NCBI RefSeq assembly: GCF_008932115.1
Contig: NZ_CP044543.1
Location: 248,001-312,000, forward strand
DNA length: 64,000 nt
Direction of reading: 5' to 3'
Source of the DNA: Bradyrhizobium betae
GTDB taxonomy: Bacteria; Pseudomonadota; Alphaproteobacteria; Rhizobiales; Xanthobacteraceae
Each line of letters starts with the position of its first letter. Position 1 is the stretch's first letter. The position numbers were made by a program, and so were the translations under genes. Shown here piece after piece: positions 38,215 through 47,431 of this stretch. A model generated the notes under the pieces. It saw only the letters and a program-made list of their open reading frames with translations, was not told where the DNA came from and searched no databases.

Positions 38215-38961
38215 TTAGACGCCGAGATAGGTGTGGAGCTTGTCCATGTTGGCGGCAAGCTCCGAATTGGAGAATCCGTCAATGATCTTGCCATGCTCGA
38301 CCACGTAGTAGCGGTCGGCGACGGTCGATGCGAAGCGGAAGTTCTGCTCGACCAGGAGGATCGTAAAGCCCTCCTTCTTGAGCCGCGCAATCGTGTGGCC
38401 GATCTGCTGGATGATGACAGGCGCAAGACCTTCGGTCGGCTCGTCCAGCATCAGGAAGCTCGCGCCGGTGCGCAGGATGCGCGCGATCGCGAGCATCTGC
38501 TGCTCACCGCCGGACAGCTTCGTGCCCTGGCTGTTGAGACGTTCCTTCAGATTGGGAAACAGGTCGAAGATCTGCTCGAGCGGCAATCCGCCCGGGCGGA
38601 CCACCGGCGGAAGCAACAAATTCTCCCGCACATCGAGACTGGAGAAAATCCCACGCTCTTCCGGGCAGAACGCGATGCCCATCCGCGCGATCTTGTCGGA
38701 AGTCGCGCGAATGATGTCCTGGTTGTTGAACTTCACCGAGCCGGTGCGCTTGCCGATGATGCCCATGATCGACTTCAGCGTGGTGGTCTTGCCGGCGCCG
38801 TTGCGCCCGAGCAGGGTGACGACCTCGCCGGCGTTCACGTCGAAATTGATCCCGTGCAGGATGTGGGACTCGCCGTACCAGGCTTCCAGGTTGCGCACCT
38901 GGAGGATGTTGCCTCCGGTCGAGGCCTTTGCCGGGGCGTCCGCAATCACAGTCTCAACCAT
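38215..38961 (-). CDS. livF: branched-chain amino-acid ABC transporter ATP-binding protein LivF
   Basis: A 248-residue ATPase: Walker A GRNGAGKTT, signature LSGGEQQMLAIARILRTGASFLMLDEPTEGLAP, H-loop LVEQNFRF. The N-terminus has about 20 extra residues (MVETVIADAPAKASTGGNI). Its start overlaps the livG stop by eight bases. Confidence 0.94.
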   Translation of the reverse strand: MVETVIADAPAKASTGGNILQVRNLEAWYGESHILHGINFDVNAGEVVTLLGRNGAGKTTTLKSIMGIIGKRTGSVKFNNQDIIRATSDKIARMGIAFCPEERGIFSSLDVRENLLLPPVVRPGGLPLEQIFDLFPNLKERLNSQGTKLSGGEQQMLAIARILRTGASFLMLDEPTEGLAPVIIQQIGHTIARLKKEGFTILLVEQNFRFASTVADRYYVVEHGKIIDGFSNSELAANMDKLHTYLGV

Positions 38962-39709
38962 GACCAGCTCCCAGATAGGCTTCCTTGACGCGCTCGTCCT
39001 TGGTGAGCTCGGCGTAATTGCCCTGCGCGAGCACCTGCCCGCGCGTCAGCACGGTGATGATGTCGGAGAGATTGGCGACGACGCTCAAATTATGCTCGAC
39101 CATCAGGATTGTATATTTCGCCGAGATCCGCTTGATCAGCGCGGCGATCTTGTCGATGTCCTCGTGGCCCATGCCGGCCATCGGCTCGTCCAGCAGCATC
39201 ATCTCAGGGTCGAGCGCCAGCGTGGTTGCGATCTCCAGTGCGCGTTTGCGCCCGTAGGGCATCTCGACGGCCGGCGTATTGGCAAATTCGCTGAGGCCGA
39301 CGTCGTTCAACAGCTCCTGCGCGCGGTTGTTGAAACGGTTGAGCGAGGATTTGGAACGCCAGAAATCGAAGGAGCTGCCTTGCTGACGCTGAAGCGCGAC
39401 ACGAACGTTCTCCAGCGCGGTGAGATGCGGAAACACCGCGGAGATCTGGAATGAACGGACCAGCCCCATCCGGGCCACGTCTGCCGGCGCCATCGCGGTA
39501 ATATCCTGTCCCTTGTACAGGATTTTTCCGGCAGACGGTTTGAGGAACTTGGTCAGAAGATTGAAGCACGTCGTCTTGCCGGCCCCGTTCGGGCCGATCA
39601 ACGCGTGAATGCTCCCACGGCGAACCTTGAGCGCAACGTCGCGGACGGCGAAGAAGCCCGCGAACTCCTTGGTCAAGCCTTCCGTTTCGAGAATGAACTC
39701 ATCGGCCAA
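38954..39709 (-). CDS. livG: branched-chain amino-acid ABC transporter ATP-binding protein LivG
   Basis: A 251-residue ATPase and first gene of the liv operon: Walker A GPNGAGKTT, Q-loop RSFQISAVFPHLTALENV, and a Walker B region MMLLDEPMAGMG, with the LivG-type signature shortened around PYGRKRALEIATTLAL. It is followed by livF with an eight-base overlap. Confidence 0.94.
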   Translation of the reverse strand: MADEFILETEGLTKEFAGFFAVRDVALKVRRGSIHALIGPNGAGKTTCFNLLTKFLKPSAGKILYKGQDITAMAPADVARMGLVRSFQISAVFPHLTALENVRVALQRQQGSSFDFWRSKSSLNRFNNRAQELLNDVGLSEFANTPAVEMPYGRKRALEIATTLALDPEMMLLDEPMAGMGHEDIDKIAALIKRISAKYTILMVEHNLSVVANLSDIITVLTRGQVLAQGNYAELTKDERVKEAYLGAGHG

Positions 39710-40051
39710 ACAGATTTCCCCCTGCTCGCGCTATACGCGTGGCTGTCCTTGGTTGCTTCGGCATTCCGGAGGCCCTGGAGCCCACCCGGAACCGCCGCCT
39801 CCGGGCGCGGAATATGCCGGAGGTGACGGGGGTTAGGCAAGGCGGAAAGCTGAGCAGATCAGGCCTCCGGCCGGGAGACGAATGCTCCCTTAGTCGGAGG
39901 TGTTTTGATGTCGCGCCTGCCCGGCCTCCCGGTTCGCAGGGCACCGGTCATCAAGCTGTCGTTAACGGTCTTTCGTCCCCCGCGCCAGCCTTCATCAAAA
40001 ATTTTCCCGCAGCGAGGATGATGTGCGCGTTTTATCGCCGGGAATATTGTC
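39710..40051. other. gene-poor intergenic stretch between divergent livG and PAS-type gene
   Basis: This 342-base gap carries the promoters of the divergent livG operon and the PAS-type gene, but I see no convincing small gene, hairpin or repeat in it. Short frames on both strands lack ribosome binding sites and have shadow-like Arg/Pro-rich composition. Confidence 0.5.
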
Positions 40052-40699
40052 TTGGATTTTGCAAGCGCCGCTCCATCCGTCGTCAAGTCGATCAGACAGC
40101 GTGATCTTCTGAACACATGGCTGCGACTTTTTGCGCGCGCGCAGACCGCGCCAGCGGTCTGGGAATATCAGCCCGCGCGACTCGAGGAAGAGCTGTCCGA
40201 TCTCATCTATTATACTGTGGACATTTCGACACCGACGCCGCGCCTCACCATCCAGAGCGAAGGCACGCGCATCTCGCGCGCCTATGGACATACCGGCAAG
40301 GGCGTTCTGCTCGACGACTATATCGGGCCAAAGCTCGCGCCGTTCGTGATGCCGTTCTATTACGAATGCGTGGCGCGCGGGCTTCCGGTCTACAGCGTTG
40401 CCGACGTCGATGACGTCTACGGCCGCGTGGTTGCCTATGAACGGCTGCTGCTGCCGTTCCAGACCGACGGCAAGGTCTGTCACATCATCGCCTCGCTCAA
40501 GACGTTCTGCGAGGACGGCGGCTTCGAGATCAAGAATCTGATGCGCGGAAATGACGCGCTGCCTCGGCCGAAACTGCGCGCGGTGATCGATCACGACCTC
40601 TTCCATCGCGCGCCCGGCCGCATCGCGGCCGCGGACGTCGTCGAATTCTCCGATCAGTCCGGTCCGAGCGTCACCCCCGAGACCATCGAGCTGAACTAA
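40052..40699 (+). CDS. PAS_5-like sensor domain protein, single domain
   Basis: A 215-residue soluble protein resembling the PAS_5 family common in alphaproteobacteria: LLNTWLRLFARAQTAPAVWEY opens the domain, and LTIQSEGTRISRAYG, YYECVARGLPVYSVADVDD and YERLLLPFQTDG match its core strands. No output domain is attached, so it may act through a partner. The start is a TTG at 40052 because no in-frame ATG precedes the conserved region; GGGA lies about nine bases upstream. Confidence 0.65.
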   Translation: MDFASAAPSVVKSIRQRDLLNTWLRLFARAQTAPAVWEYQPARLEEELSDLIYYTVDISTPTPRLTIQSEGTRISRAYGHTGKGVLLDDYIGPKLAPFVMPFYYECVARGLPVYSVADVDDVYGRVVAYERLLLPFQTDGKVCHIIASLKTFCEDGGFEIKNLMRGNDALPRPKLRAVIDHDLFHRAPGRIAAADVVEFSDQSGPSVTPETIELN

Positions 40700-40723
40700 A
40701 CGTCAGCGCGTTCTGATGCCGAC

Positions 40724-41077
40724 CTATCTGGTCCCGACATCCTTGGCATAGACGTCCGGCTTGAAGCCGACCAGGAGCTTGCCGCCGATTTCCAGCACCG
40801 GCCGCTTGATCATCGATGGTTGCGCTAGCATCAACGCCAGCGCCTTTTTCTCGGTAAGGCCCTCCTTGTCGGCGTCGGGCAGTTTCTTGAAGGTCGTTCC
40901 GGCGCGATTGAGCAGCGTCTCCCAGCCGACCTTGTCGCTCCACTGCTTGAGCTTGTCCTTCTCGATGCCCGCCGTCTTGTAGTCGTGGAATTGATACGCG
41001 ACGCCGGCCGTGTCGAGCCAGGCGCGTGCCTTCTTCATGGTGTCGCAGTTCTTGATGCCGTAGATGATGTTGGGCAA
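40724..41077 (-). CDS. ArsC/Spx-like reductase family protein (YffB type)
   Basis: A 117-residue thioredoxin-fold protein of the ArsC family: IIYGIKNCDTMKKARAWL contains the single redox Cys of the YffB/Spx group, and the C-terminal PSMIKRPVLEIGGKLLVGF is the family signature. Arsenate reduction is unlikely with this subgroup; a glutathione-linked reductase role is more probable. No ATG is available, and TTG at 41077 has GAGGA six bases upstream, so the translation start is there. Confidence 0.85.
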   Translation of the reverse strand: MPNIIYGIKNCDTMKKARAWLDTAGVAYQFHDYKTAGIEKDKLKQWSDKVGWETLLNRAGTTFKKLPDADKEGLTEKKALALMLAQPSMIKRPVLEIGGKLLVGFKPDVYAKDVGTR

Positions 41078-41180
41078 GAGGTTCCTCGTGCATGCGTCGT
41101 ATCGTGACCGCAGCGTTGTACGAAACTCCGGTTCGCGCGACAATATTGCGGACCAAGCCAGCTCTCCGAACGGACATTCC

Positions 41181-41552
41181 ATGCACGTCACCCACGATCC
41201 CGCCGCGGCCGCGTCGCCGACCATCGACTTCAACACTTTCCTCGCGGTCGATATCCGCGTCGGCACCATCGTCGATGCGAAGCCGTTCCCGGAGGCACGC
41301 AAGCCGGCGTGGCGGCTGTGGATCGACTTCGGTCCCGCGATCGGGGTGCGCAAGAGCTCGGCGCAGATCACCGAGAATCATCCGCTGGAGACGCTGGTGG
41401 GACAACAGGTCGCGGCGGTCGTCAATTTCCCGCCGCGCCAGATCGGCCCTGTCGTCTCGGAGGTGCTGACGCTCGGCTTTCCCGATGCCGACGGAAAGGT
41501 GGTGCTGGTGCAGCCGAGCAAACCGGTGCCGAACGGCGGACGGCTGTTCTAG
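41181..41552 (+). CDS. csaA: CsaA-type tRNA-binding domain chaperone
   Basis: A 123-residue protein consisting of one EMAP/Trbp111-like OB-fold domain: FLAVDIRVGTIVDAKPFPEARKPAWRLWIDFG and GLRKSSAQIT-like VRKSSAQITENH are the CsaA signatures. CsaA dimers act as secretion-related chaperones or bind tRNA. The ATG at 41181 opens just before the domain; the frame is open further upstream but without conserved sequence. Confidence 0.88.
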   Translation: MHVTHDPAAAASPTIDFNTFLAVDIRVGTIVDAKPFPEARKPAWRLWIDFGPAIGVRKSSAQITENHPLETLVGQQVAAVVNFPPRQIGPVVSEVLTLGFPDADGKVVLVQPSKPVPNGGRLF

Positions 41553-41553
41553 T

Positions 41554-42258
41554 TCACGGGCGCTTTGGAATGTTCAGCCCGCGCTGCACGGCCGGCCGCG
41601 CGAGGCCCCTCTCCAGCCAGGCGGCCACCGATTTGAACTGGCCGAATTCGACGAGATCCCCGGCACCATAGAAGCCGATGAGATTGCGCACCCAGCCGAG
41701 CATGGAAATGTCGGCGATGGTGTAGTCGTCATCCATGAACCATTGCCGGCCCGCAAGATGCGTCTCCATCACGCCGAGCAGGCGCCTGGACTCGCCCACG
41801 TAGCGTTCGAGCGGCCGCTTGTCCTCGAAATCCTTGCCGGCGAATTTGTGGAAGAAGCCGACCTGGCCGAACATCGGCCCGACGCCGCCCATCTGGAAAT
41901 GCACCCACTGGATAGCCTGGTAGCGGCGCGCGGCATCTTCGGGCAGAAGCTTGCCGGTCTTCTCCGCGAGGTATTGCAGGATCGCGCCGGACTCGAACAA
42001 CGGCAGCGGCCGGCCGCCGGGACCGTTGGGATCGAGGATCGCCGGGATCTTGCCGTTCGGATTGAGCGAGAGGAATTCCGGCGTCTTCTGGTCGTCCTTG
42101 CCGAAATCGACGAGATGGACTTCGTAAGGCAATCCGATCTCCTCCAGCATGATCGAAACCTTGACGCCGTTCGGTGTCGGCAGCGAATAGAGCTGAAGCA
42201 GCTCGGGATGCGCGGCCGGCCAGCGTCTGGTGATGGGAAACGCGGAGAGATCAGACAT
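41554..42258 (-). CDS. glutathione S-transferase family protein (YfcG/Ure2-like)
   Basis: A 234-residue GST with an N-terminal thioredoxin-like domain (LQLYSLPTPNGVKVSIMLEEIGLPYEVHLVDF, then LNPNGKIPAILDPNG) and the helical C-terminal domain. The SLPTPNGVK motif is that of YfcG/YghU disulfide-bond reductases. Its stop is one base from the CsaA stop on the other strand. Either ATG at 42264 or 42258 may start it. Confidence 0.88.
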   Translation of the reverse strand: MSDLSAFPITRRWPAAHPELLQLYSLPTPNGVKVSIMLEEIGLPYEVHLVDFGKDDQKTPEFLSLNPNGKIPAILDPNGPGGRPLPLFESGAILQYLAEKTGKLLPEDAARRYQAIQWVHFQMGGVGPMFGQVGFFHKFAGKDFEDKRPLERYVGESRRLLGVMETHLAGRQWFMDDDYTIADISMLGWVRNLIGFYGAGDLVEFGQFKSVAAWLERGLARPAVQRGLNIPKRP

Positions 42259-42322
42259 TGGCAACCCTCGATTTGCAGTTGAGGCGCATCTAATCTAGGC
42301 GAGGCGCGCCATGACACAAGCT

Positions 42323-42988
42323 TCAGTAGTTGATTTCCATCCGCAGTCCGCGCGGATCGATCTCATCCCCACCAACACGTTGCGTGCTGTCGCGAGCCGC
42401 GACCGCACAGGCACAGGCATCGATGAGATCGTCGCGGCCGATGCCGGTGCCGTGACGCCTTGTCAGCCATTTCCGCACGCGGGTGAATTCGCGCTGCTCC
42501 AGCAGTGCGATGCGCTGCTCGCGACCGTGCGGCGATGTCTTCGGCGCGAGCCGGATCTGACCGGCGAGATTCCAGAAAATCAATTCCGGATGCGCTTCGC
42601 CGACAATCGCTTGTCGCGCCGGCGTCATGATCGCGTCGACGTCTCTGATCTTCTCCCTGATGTTCCAGAGCTGCGCGGACACGCCCATGCCCTTGCCTTC
42701 ATGCTCCCAGTAGTGGCGATTGGCTGCCGCCATGTCCGAGAACTTCCAGAGGTCGCGCCTCGCGCCGAGGAACACGGCAGGACCGACCAATTTCCGGGCC
42801 TCCTTGTCGCAGCAACGATAGCCGCTCGGCTTCAACCCGATCGGCATGTCGATCATCGCGCGCGCATGCGGCAACGCGAGCAAGCGCGTCAGGCCAGGCG
42901 AATAGTCGAAGCCGTGATCGCCGCGATCATCGATCCACGCGGCGACCCAGCCGAAGCGAAATCCATCAAGGCCGAGATAATTGGGCAC
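42323..42988 (-). CDS. DUF429 domain protein
   Basis: A 221-residue protein with the DUF429 features: YLGLDGFRFGWVAAWID at the N-terminus (RNase H-like first strand with Asp), MIDMPIGLKPSGYRCCDKEARK, and a C-terminal DLIDACACAVAARDS. The family has an RNase H-like fold predicted to be a nuclease, but no member's function is firmly known. Confidence 0.82.
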   Translation of the reverse strand: MPNYLGLDGFRFGWVAAWIDDRGDHGFDYSPGLTRLLALPHARAMIDMPIGLKPSGYRCCDKEARKLVGPAVFLGARRDLWKFSDMAAANRHYWEHEGKGMGVSAQLWNIREKIRDVDAIMTPARQAIVGEAHPELIFWNLAGQIRLAPKTSPHGREQRIALLEQREFTRVRKWLTRRHGTGIGRDDLIDACACAVAARDSTQRVGGDEIDPRGLRMEINY

Positions 42989-43019
42989 GCGTTCGATCCT
43001 GACGTGCCCGCTTCGCGGA

Positions 43020-44204
43020 TCAGGCGCCGACCGCCTGGTAGGCGAGGCGCTTGAACTCGAAGAAGAACGGATTCCAGAAGCCCATATGGCGCTGGGCCAT
43101 CAGCACGCCGGCCGTGTTGGCCTGCGGGCAGATCCACCAATGGGTGCCGGCAAGGCCGCCCCACTGGAACTCGCCGGTCGAATTCGGCGGATCGAACGGC
43201 GTCGGGGCGAAGGTGACGGCGCCGCCGAGACCAAAGCCCTTGCCGGGGATCGGCCCGAGATTGGCAAAACGGATGGTCTGCCCGGCGGCCAGCTGGTTCG
43301 TCATCATCTGCCGCAGCGTCTCGGGCTTGAGCAGGGCATCCGAGCCGGGCAGCAGCGCACGCACCAGTGCGAGCATGTCAGGCAAGGTCGAGACGAGACC
43401 ACCGCCGCCCGACAACCGCGGGAATGGACGGCGATAGGCTTGCGGATAAGGCAGATTGTCGGCCCGCGTCAGGCCGGGCTTCATCGGATCGAGCACTTCG
43501 GCGCCGGTGTAGAGCGCGACCAGCCTGCCCTGCTCTGCCTCAGGCACGTGGAAGCCGGTGTCGCTCATCCCGAGCCGATCGAAAATGCGCTCCTTGAAAA
43601 AGGCGTCGAGCGACTTGCCGGAGACGATTTCGACGATACGACCGAGCACATCGGTCGCCACCGAATATTCCCAGCCTGTGCCGGGTTGATAGGACAGCGG
43701 CAGGTCGGCGAGCTGGTCGATCATGTCGGTCAGCGGCGTCAGCGGATTGAGCACGCGCGCTTCGTTGTAACCCTTGAACAGCACCGAGCCGGGGTCGAAG
43801 ATGCCGTAGCTGAGACCCGACGTGTGGGTCAGGAGCTGGCGGATCGTGATCGGGCCCTTCGCCGGCTCGACGTCGGCAAGGCTCGCAGCGCCCGGCTTGA
43901 GCACCTTGCGATTGCCGAGCTGCGGCAGGACTTTTTCGACCGGGTCATCGAGCCCGATGCGCCCCTCCTCGACCAGCAGCATGATCGAGCAGGTGACGAA
44001 GATCTTGGTGTTGGAATAGGCGCGGAAAATGTGGTCGGGCCGGAGCGCGCTCTTCGCCTCGCGATCGGCGAAACCGACGCATTGCTGATCGACGACATCG
44101 CGGCCCTTCAGCACGGCCCAGGACGCGCCCGGAATGATCTCCTGGTCGACATAGCGCTGCATCGCCGTCCGTGCGGCGGAAAAATCCGGTGTTCTGGCGT
44201 CCAT
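43020..44204 (-). CDS. beta-lactamase-fold serine hydrolase (class C/esterase type)
   Basis: A 394-residue member of the serine beta-lactamase-like/EstB family: SxxK nucleophile motif in YSNTKIFVTC, the second-motif Tyr in WEYSVATDV, and a C-terminal region GGLAGTHWWICPQ. There is no signal peptide, so a cytoplasmic esterase or amidase is more likely than a beta-lactamase. ATG 44204 (MDARTPDF) fits the family start. Confidence 0.88.
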   Translation of the reverse strand: MDARTPDFSAARTAMQRYVDQEIIPGASWAVLKGRDVVDQQCVGFADREAKSALRPDHIFRAYSNTKIFVTCSIMLLVEEGRIGLDDPVEKVLPQLGNRKVLKPGAASLADVEPAKGPITIRQLLTHTSGLSYGIFDPGSVLFKGYNEARVLNPLTPLTDMIDQLADLPLSYQPGTGWEYSVATDVLGRIVEIVSGKSLDAFFKERIFDRLGMSDTGFHVPEAEQGRLVALYTGAEVLDPMKPGLTRADNLPYPQAYRRPFPRLSGGGGLVSTLPDMLALVRALLPGSDALLKPETLRQMMTNQLAAGQTIRFANLGPIPGKGFGLGGAVTFAPTPFDPPNSTGEFQWGGLAGTHWWICPQANTAGVLMAQRHMGFWNPFFFEFKRLAYQAVGA

Positions 44205-44276
44205 GTGTTTCCCCCAAATTATGGTTGGGCTCGATATAGCGTGAATTCGCCGGATATGAAGCCCGGCGGGCCGCAC

Positions 44277-44969
44277 TCATCCCTCTTTCATCAGGGCGGT
44301 GACGTGCAGGCGGCGGCGAATTGTCATCCCCTGCCGCTGATACAGCGCGATCGACGAGGCATTGCTCGAGAACACGTGCAGGAACGGAATTTCACTGCGC
44401 GCCTCGATCTGGCGCGCGATCGCCGCAAGCAGCGCCTGCGCATAGCCGCGGCCGCGGTGATCGGGATGGACACAGACCGCCGTGATCTCCACGAACTTTC
44501 CCGGCTTCATCCGTTCGCCGGCCATCGCGACAAGCTCATTGCCTGCGCGAATGCCGAGGAACGTGCCGAGCTCGTATGTCCGCGCGGCAAACGGGCCGGG
44601 CTTGGTCAGCGCGGTCAGCGCCATCATGGCGGGAACGTCGGCTGCGCCCAGTGTGACGATCTCGGCATCGCGAAGCGGGCTGTCGGCCGGCGAGCCGATC
44701 ATCTGCTCGCCGGTCTCCGAGAGCACGACCTTGAAGCCGGCGGGAACATCCACGGGGTCCAGCGTGAACAGCGCGGCAACTTGCGAAGCCGGCAGGAGAT
44801 CACCCAACGCGGCAAAGCTTGCCGCCGACATGTCCGCCATGTCGGCAAACGGCGTCATGTCCACGGGATAACGCAGCGCCCGCGGGCCGCCTTCCGCCAG
44901 ATACTTTTGGCTGGTCGTCAGCGCGCTCCAGATCGGCCGATCCAGCAGCGCCAAATCGCTGTCGGACAC
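44277..44969 (-). CDS. GNAT family N-acetyltransferase
   Basis: A 230-residue acetyltransferase with the acetyl-CoA binding motif in VCVHPDHRGRGYAQALLAAIARQI and the C-terminal SSNASSIALYQRQGMTIRRRL. I chose the GTG at 44969: AGGA lies about eight bases upstream and it begins four bases after the stop of the upstream Lin0512-type gene. An N-terminal half of about 100 residues is not the catalytic domain and may be a degenerate second GNAT fold. Confidence 0.85.
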   Translation of the reverse strand: MSDSDLALLDRPIWSALTTSQKYLAEGGPRALRYPVDMTPFADMADMSAASFAALGDLLPASQVAALFTLDPVDVPAGFKVVLSETGEQMIGSPADSPLRDAEIVTLGAADVPAMMALTALTKPGPFAARTYELGTFLGIRAGNELVAMAGERMKPGKFVEITAVCVHPDHRGRGYAQALLAAIARQIEARSEIPFLHVFSSNASSIALYQRQGMTIRRRLHVTALMKEG

Positions 44970-44973
44970 CGGC

Positions 44974-45321
44974 CTAGTCCTTCTCGAAGCTGACAATGAC
45001 GGCGGCATTGGCGATGAGGATGGGGTCGTTGGCCACTTCCGTGGCCGAGGGAATCTCGAGCCCGCCCTTGACCGCAGTCACGGTCACCGTGCCGTAAGGC
45101 AGCTCCTTGGCAACGGCGTCCTTGTCCACCGCCTCGGGGTTGGGCACGGCGATCGTGACATCCACGAACATGTCGTTGGCGGTCTTGTCGATCATCCGGA
45201 AGAAGCCGAGGCTCGAATGCCTGATGGCGTCCGACACCGCGCGCTTCGCCGCCTTGGTGGCGTCCCGGCCGTGAACGTCGACGCCCATGCCCATCTCGGT
45301 GATACAGCGAACGCGGGTCAT
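44974..45321 (-). CDS. Lin0512 family protein
   Basis: A 115-residue protein matching the small conserved Lin0512 family: TRVRCITEMGMGVDVHGRDATKAAKRAVSDAIRHSSLG and the VDVTIAVPNPEAVDKDAV segment. Its fold resembles the tetrahydrobiopterin-type T-fold proteins in size and symmetry, but its function is unknown. It is closely followed by the GNAT gene, so the two probably share a message. Confidence 0.88.
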   Translation of the reverse strand: MTRVRCITEMGMGVDVHGRDATKAAKRAVSDAIRHSSLGFFRMIDKTANDMFVDVTIAVPNPEAVDKDAVAKELPYGTVTVTAVKGGLEIPSATEVANDPILIANAAVIVSFEKD

Positions 45322-45399
45322 GTCTTATTCCTGTGGTTGGTTGGGTGATGGGGAGTGTGGGTGATTGGAGAGAGCAGCACAAGGAGGGTTGGTCCTCTC

Positions 45400-45588
45400 G
45401 TGTCCCGGACGCGCTGCAACGCCCATAGCGCGCTGAAGACGCGCGTAAACGCGCTGACGGCGTTGCTGCGCAGAGCCGGGACCCAGCAGCCACGGCAATC
45501 GCTGATGCATGGGCCCCGGCTCTGCAGCGCACCGCTCCGGACGATGCTTCGCATCGCCGGGGGCGCTGCGCTGCGTCCGGGGCACGAG
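45400..45588. repeat. dispersed palindromic intergenic repeat, family A, copy 3 (inverted, expanded)
   Basis: Read on the minus strand it begins GTGCCCCGGACGCAGCGCAG, as copies 1 and 2, passes through CAGAGCCGGGGCCCATGC and GGTCCCGGCTCTGCGCAGCA, and ends GCGTCCGGGACACGA. Two short insertions in both arms (around 45430-45460 and 45540-45560) make it longer than the other copies. It fills most of the gap between the Lin0512-type and acetolactate-synthase-type genes. Confidence 0.75.
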
Positions 45589-45598
45589 ATCGCAGTTC

Positions 45599-47263
45599 TC
45601 ACGCCTTCGCCTTCTCGTGGGCCCGCAGCTCGTCGACCAGCACGCGCACATTCTCCGAATAGTCGATCGGGATCACGACCAGATGCACGCCGCCCTCCCT
45701 GAACGCCGTATCGAGCGTCGGAGCAAAGCTGTCGATGCTCTCGATGCGATGCCCCTTCGCGCCATAGGCCTTCGCGTACAGCACAAAGTCCGGATTGCCG
45801 AACGTCATGCCGAAATCGGCGAAATGATCGACGGCCTGCTTCCAGCGGATCATGCCGTAGGCGTGGTCCTCCAGCACCAGCACGACGAGATTGAGCTTGA
45901 GCCGGACAGCCGTTTCCATTTCCTGGCTGTTCATCATGAAGCCGCCGTCGCCGGCGACCGCGAGCACGCGTCGCTCGGGATAGAGCATCGCGGCCATCAT
46001 CGCCGACGGCAGGCCGGCGCCCATGGTCGCCAGCGCATTGTCGAGCAGCAGCGTGTTGGCGACGCGGGTGCGGTAGTTGCGCGCGAACCAGATCTTGTAC
46101 ATGCCGTTATCGAGCGCGACGATGCCGTTCTCCGGGATCACCTGCCTGATGTCGTGCACGATCCGCTGCGGCGTCGGCGGCCAGCGCGCCTCGGTGGCGC
46201 GGTCGGCGATATGCCCGAGGATAGCCTCACGCAGCGGCAACAACGCCGCCGCCTGCGGCAACTTGCCTTCGAGGCGATCGGCCAGAAGCTCCAGGCTCGG
46301 GCCGACGTCGCCGACGACCTCCGCGTCGGGAAAATAGACCAGCTCGACGCTCGCCGGCGTGTAGCTGACGTGGATGACCTTCGGCCCCGACGGCCCCATG
46401 ATGAAGGGCGGCTTCTCGATGGGATCGTGACCGATCGCGACGATCAGATCGGCGGCTTCGATGGCGTCGTGAACGTAGTCGCGTTCGGACAGCGCCGCGG
46501 TGCCCATATAGAGGTTGGTGCCACCGGGCACGGTGCCCTTGCCCATCTGCGTGGTGAAGAACGGAATGCCGGTCCGGCGCACGAAGCTTGCGATGCCGTG
46601 GGTCGAACGCGGCCGGCTGGTCGCGGCGCCCATCATCACCAGCGGACGTTTTGCGGCCAGAATCATTCCGGCGGCGCGGTCGAGCGCGGCGCGGTGGGCG
46701 ACGGGAATTTCGATGGGATGGACCGGGATCATTGGAACGGCCGGCACTTCATCGCCGGCGATATCCTCGGGCAGTTCGAGATGGACCGGCCCCGGCCGCT
46801 CCTCCATCGCCACGCGGAAGGCGTCGCGCACCACGGTCGGAATGCTGGAGGCGCTGATGATCTGCCGCGACAATTTCGTCAGCGGCTTCATGCTCGCAAC
46901 CACGTCCACGATCTGGAAGCGCGCCTGCCGGCTGCTCATGATCGGCTTCTGGCCGGTGATCAGGATCATCGGCATCGCGCCGAGATGCGCATAGGCCGCA
47001 CCGGTGGACAGGTTGAGCGCGCCGGGGCCGAGCGTCGACAGACACACACCCGGCTTGCCGGTGAGCCGGCCATGGGTGGCGGCCATGAAGGCGGCGGCCT
47101 GCTCGTGGCGGGTCAGGATCAGCTGGATCTTGGAAGTGCGCAGCGATTCGACGAGATCGAGGTTCTCCTCGCCGGGAACACCGAAGATGCGATCGACGCC
47201 TTCGTTCTCCAGCGCGGCGACAAACAGGTCCGATCCCTTGACTTTGTGGTGCTGCCCGCTCAT
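45599..47263 (-). CDS. thiamine-diphosphate-dependent acetolactate synthase-type large subunit
   Basis: A 554-residue ThDP enzyme: catalytic Glu in RIFGVPGEENLDL region and TRHEQAAAFMAATHGRLTGK, PYR-domain GPGALNLSTGAAYAH, and the metal/ThDP motif GDGGFMMNSQEMETAVRLKLNLVVL. No small regulatory subunit is adjacent, and the dedicated ilvB is usually next to ilvH, so this may be a catabolic acetolactate synthase or a related decarboxylase. ATG 47263 (MSGQHHKV) is preferred to the upstream ATG at 47302. Confidence 0.88.
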   Translation of the reverse strand: MSGQHHKVKGSDLFVAALENEGVDRIFGVPGEENLDLVESLRTSKIQLILTRHEQAAAFMAATHGRLTGKPGVCLSTLGPGALNLSTGAAYAHLGAMPMILITGQKPIMSSRQARFQIVDVVASMKPLTKLSRQIISASSIPTVVRDAFRVAMEERPGPVHLELPEDIAGDEVPAVPMIPVHPIEIPVAHRAALDRAAGMILAAKRPLVMMGAATSRPRSTHGIASFVRRTGIPFFTTQMGKGTVPGGTNLYMGTAALSERDYVHDAIEAADLIVAIGHDPIEKPPFIMGPSGPKVIHVSYTPASVELVYFPDAEVVGDVGPSLELLADRLEGKLPQAAALLPLREAILGHIADRATEARWPPTPQRIVHDIRQVIPENGIVALDNGMYKIWFARNYRTRVANTLLLDNALATMGAGLPSAMMAAMLYPERRVLAVAGDGGFMMNSQEMETAVRLKLNLVVLVLEDHAYGMIRWKQAVDHFADFGMTFGNPDFVLYAKAYGAKGHRIESIDSFAPTLDTAFREGGVHLVVIPIDYSENVRVLVDELRAHEKAKA

Positions 47264-47431
47264 GTCGCCTCCGCGCGTTGTGCTCCCACAAACTGGGAGC
47301 AATCACATGGTAGCCGCCCGCAGCGACAGCACAACTCACAATGCGGCGCGCAACTGCTTCAACACCGTTATCGCGCGCAGCGAAGCGATCCGGAATCTTT
47401 CAGCGGACGCATGTCTGGATTGCGCTGGCTC

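Noticed and set aside
44277..45008. ATG at 45008 as start of the GNAT gene
   Set aside because: It would overlap the Lin0512-type gene by 35 bases; the GTG at 44969 has a good ribosome binding site and normal operon spacing.
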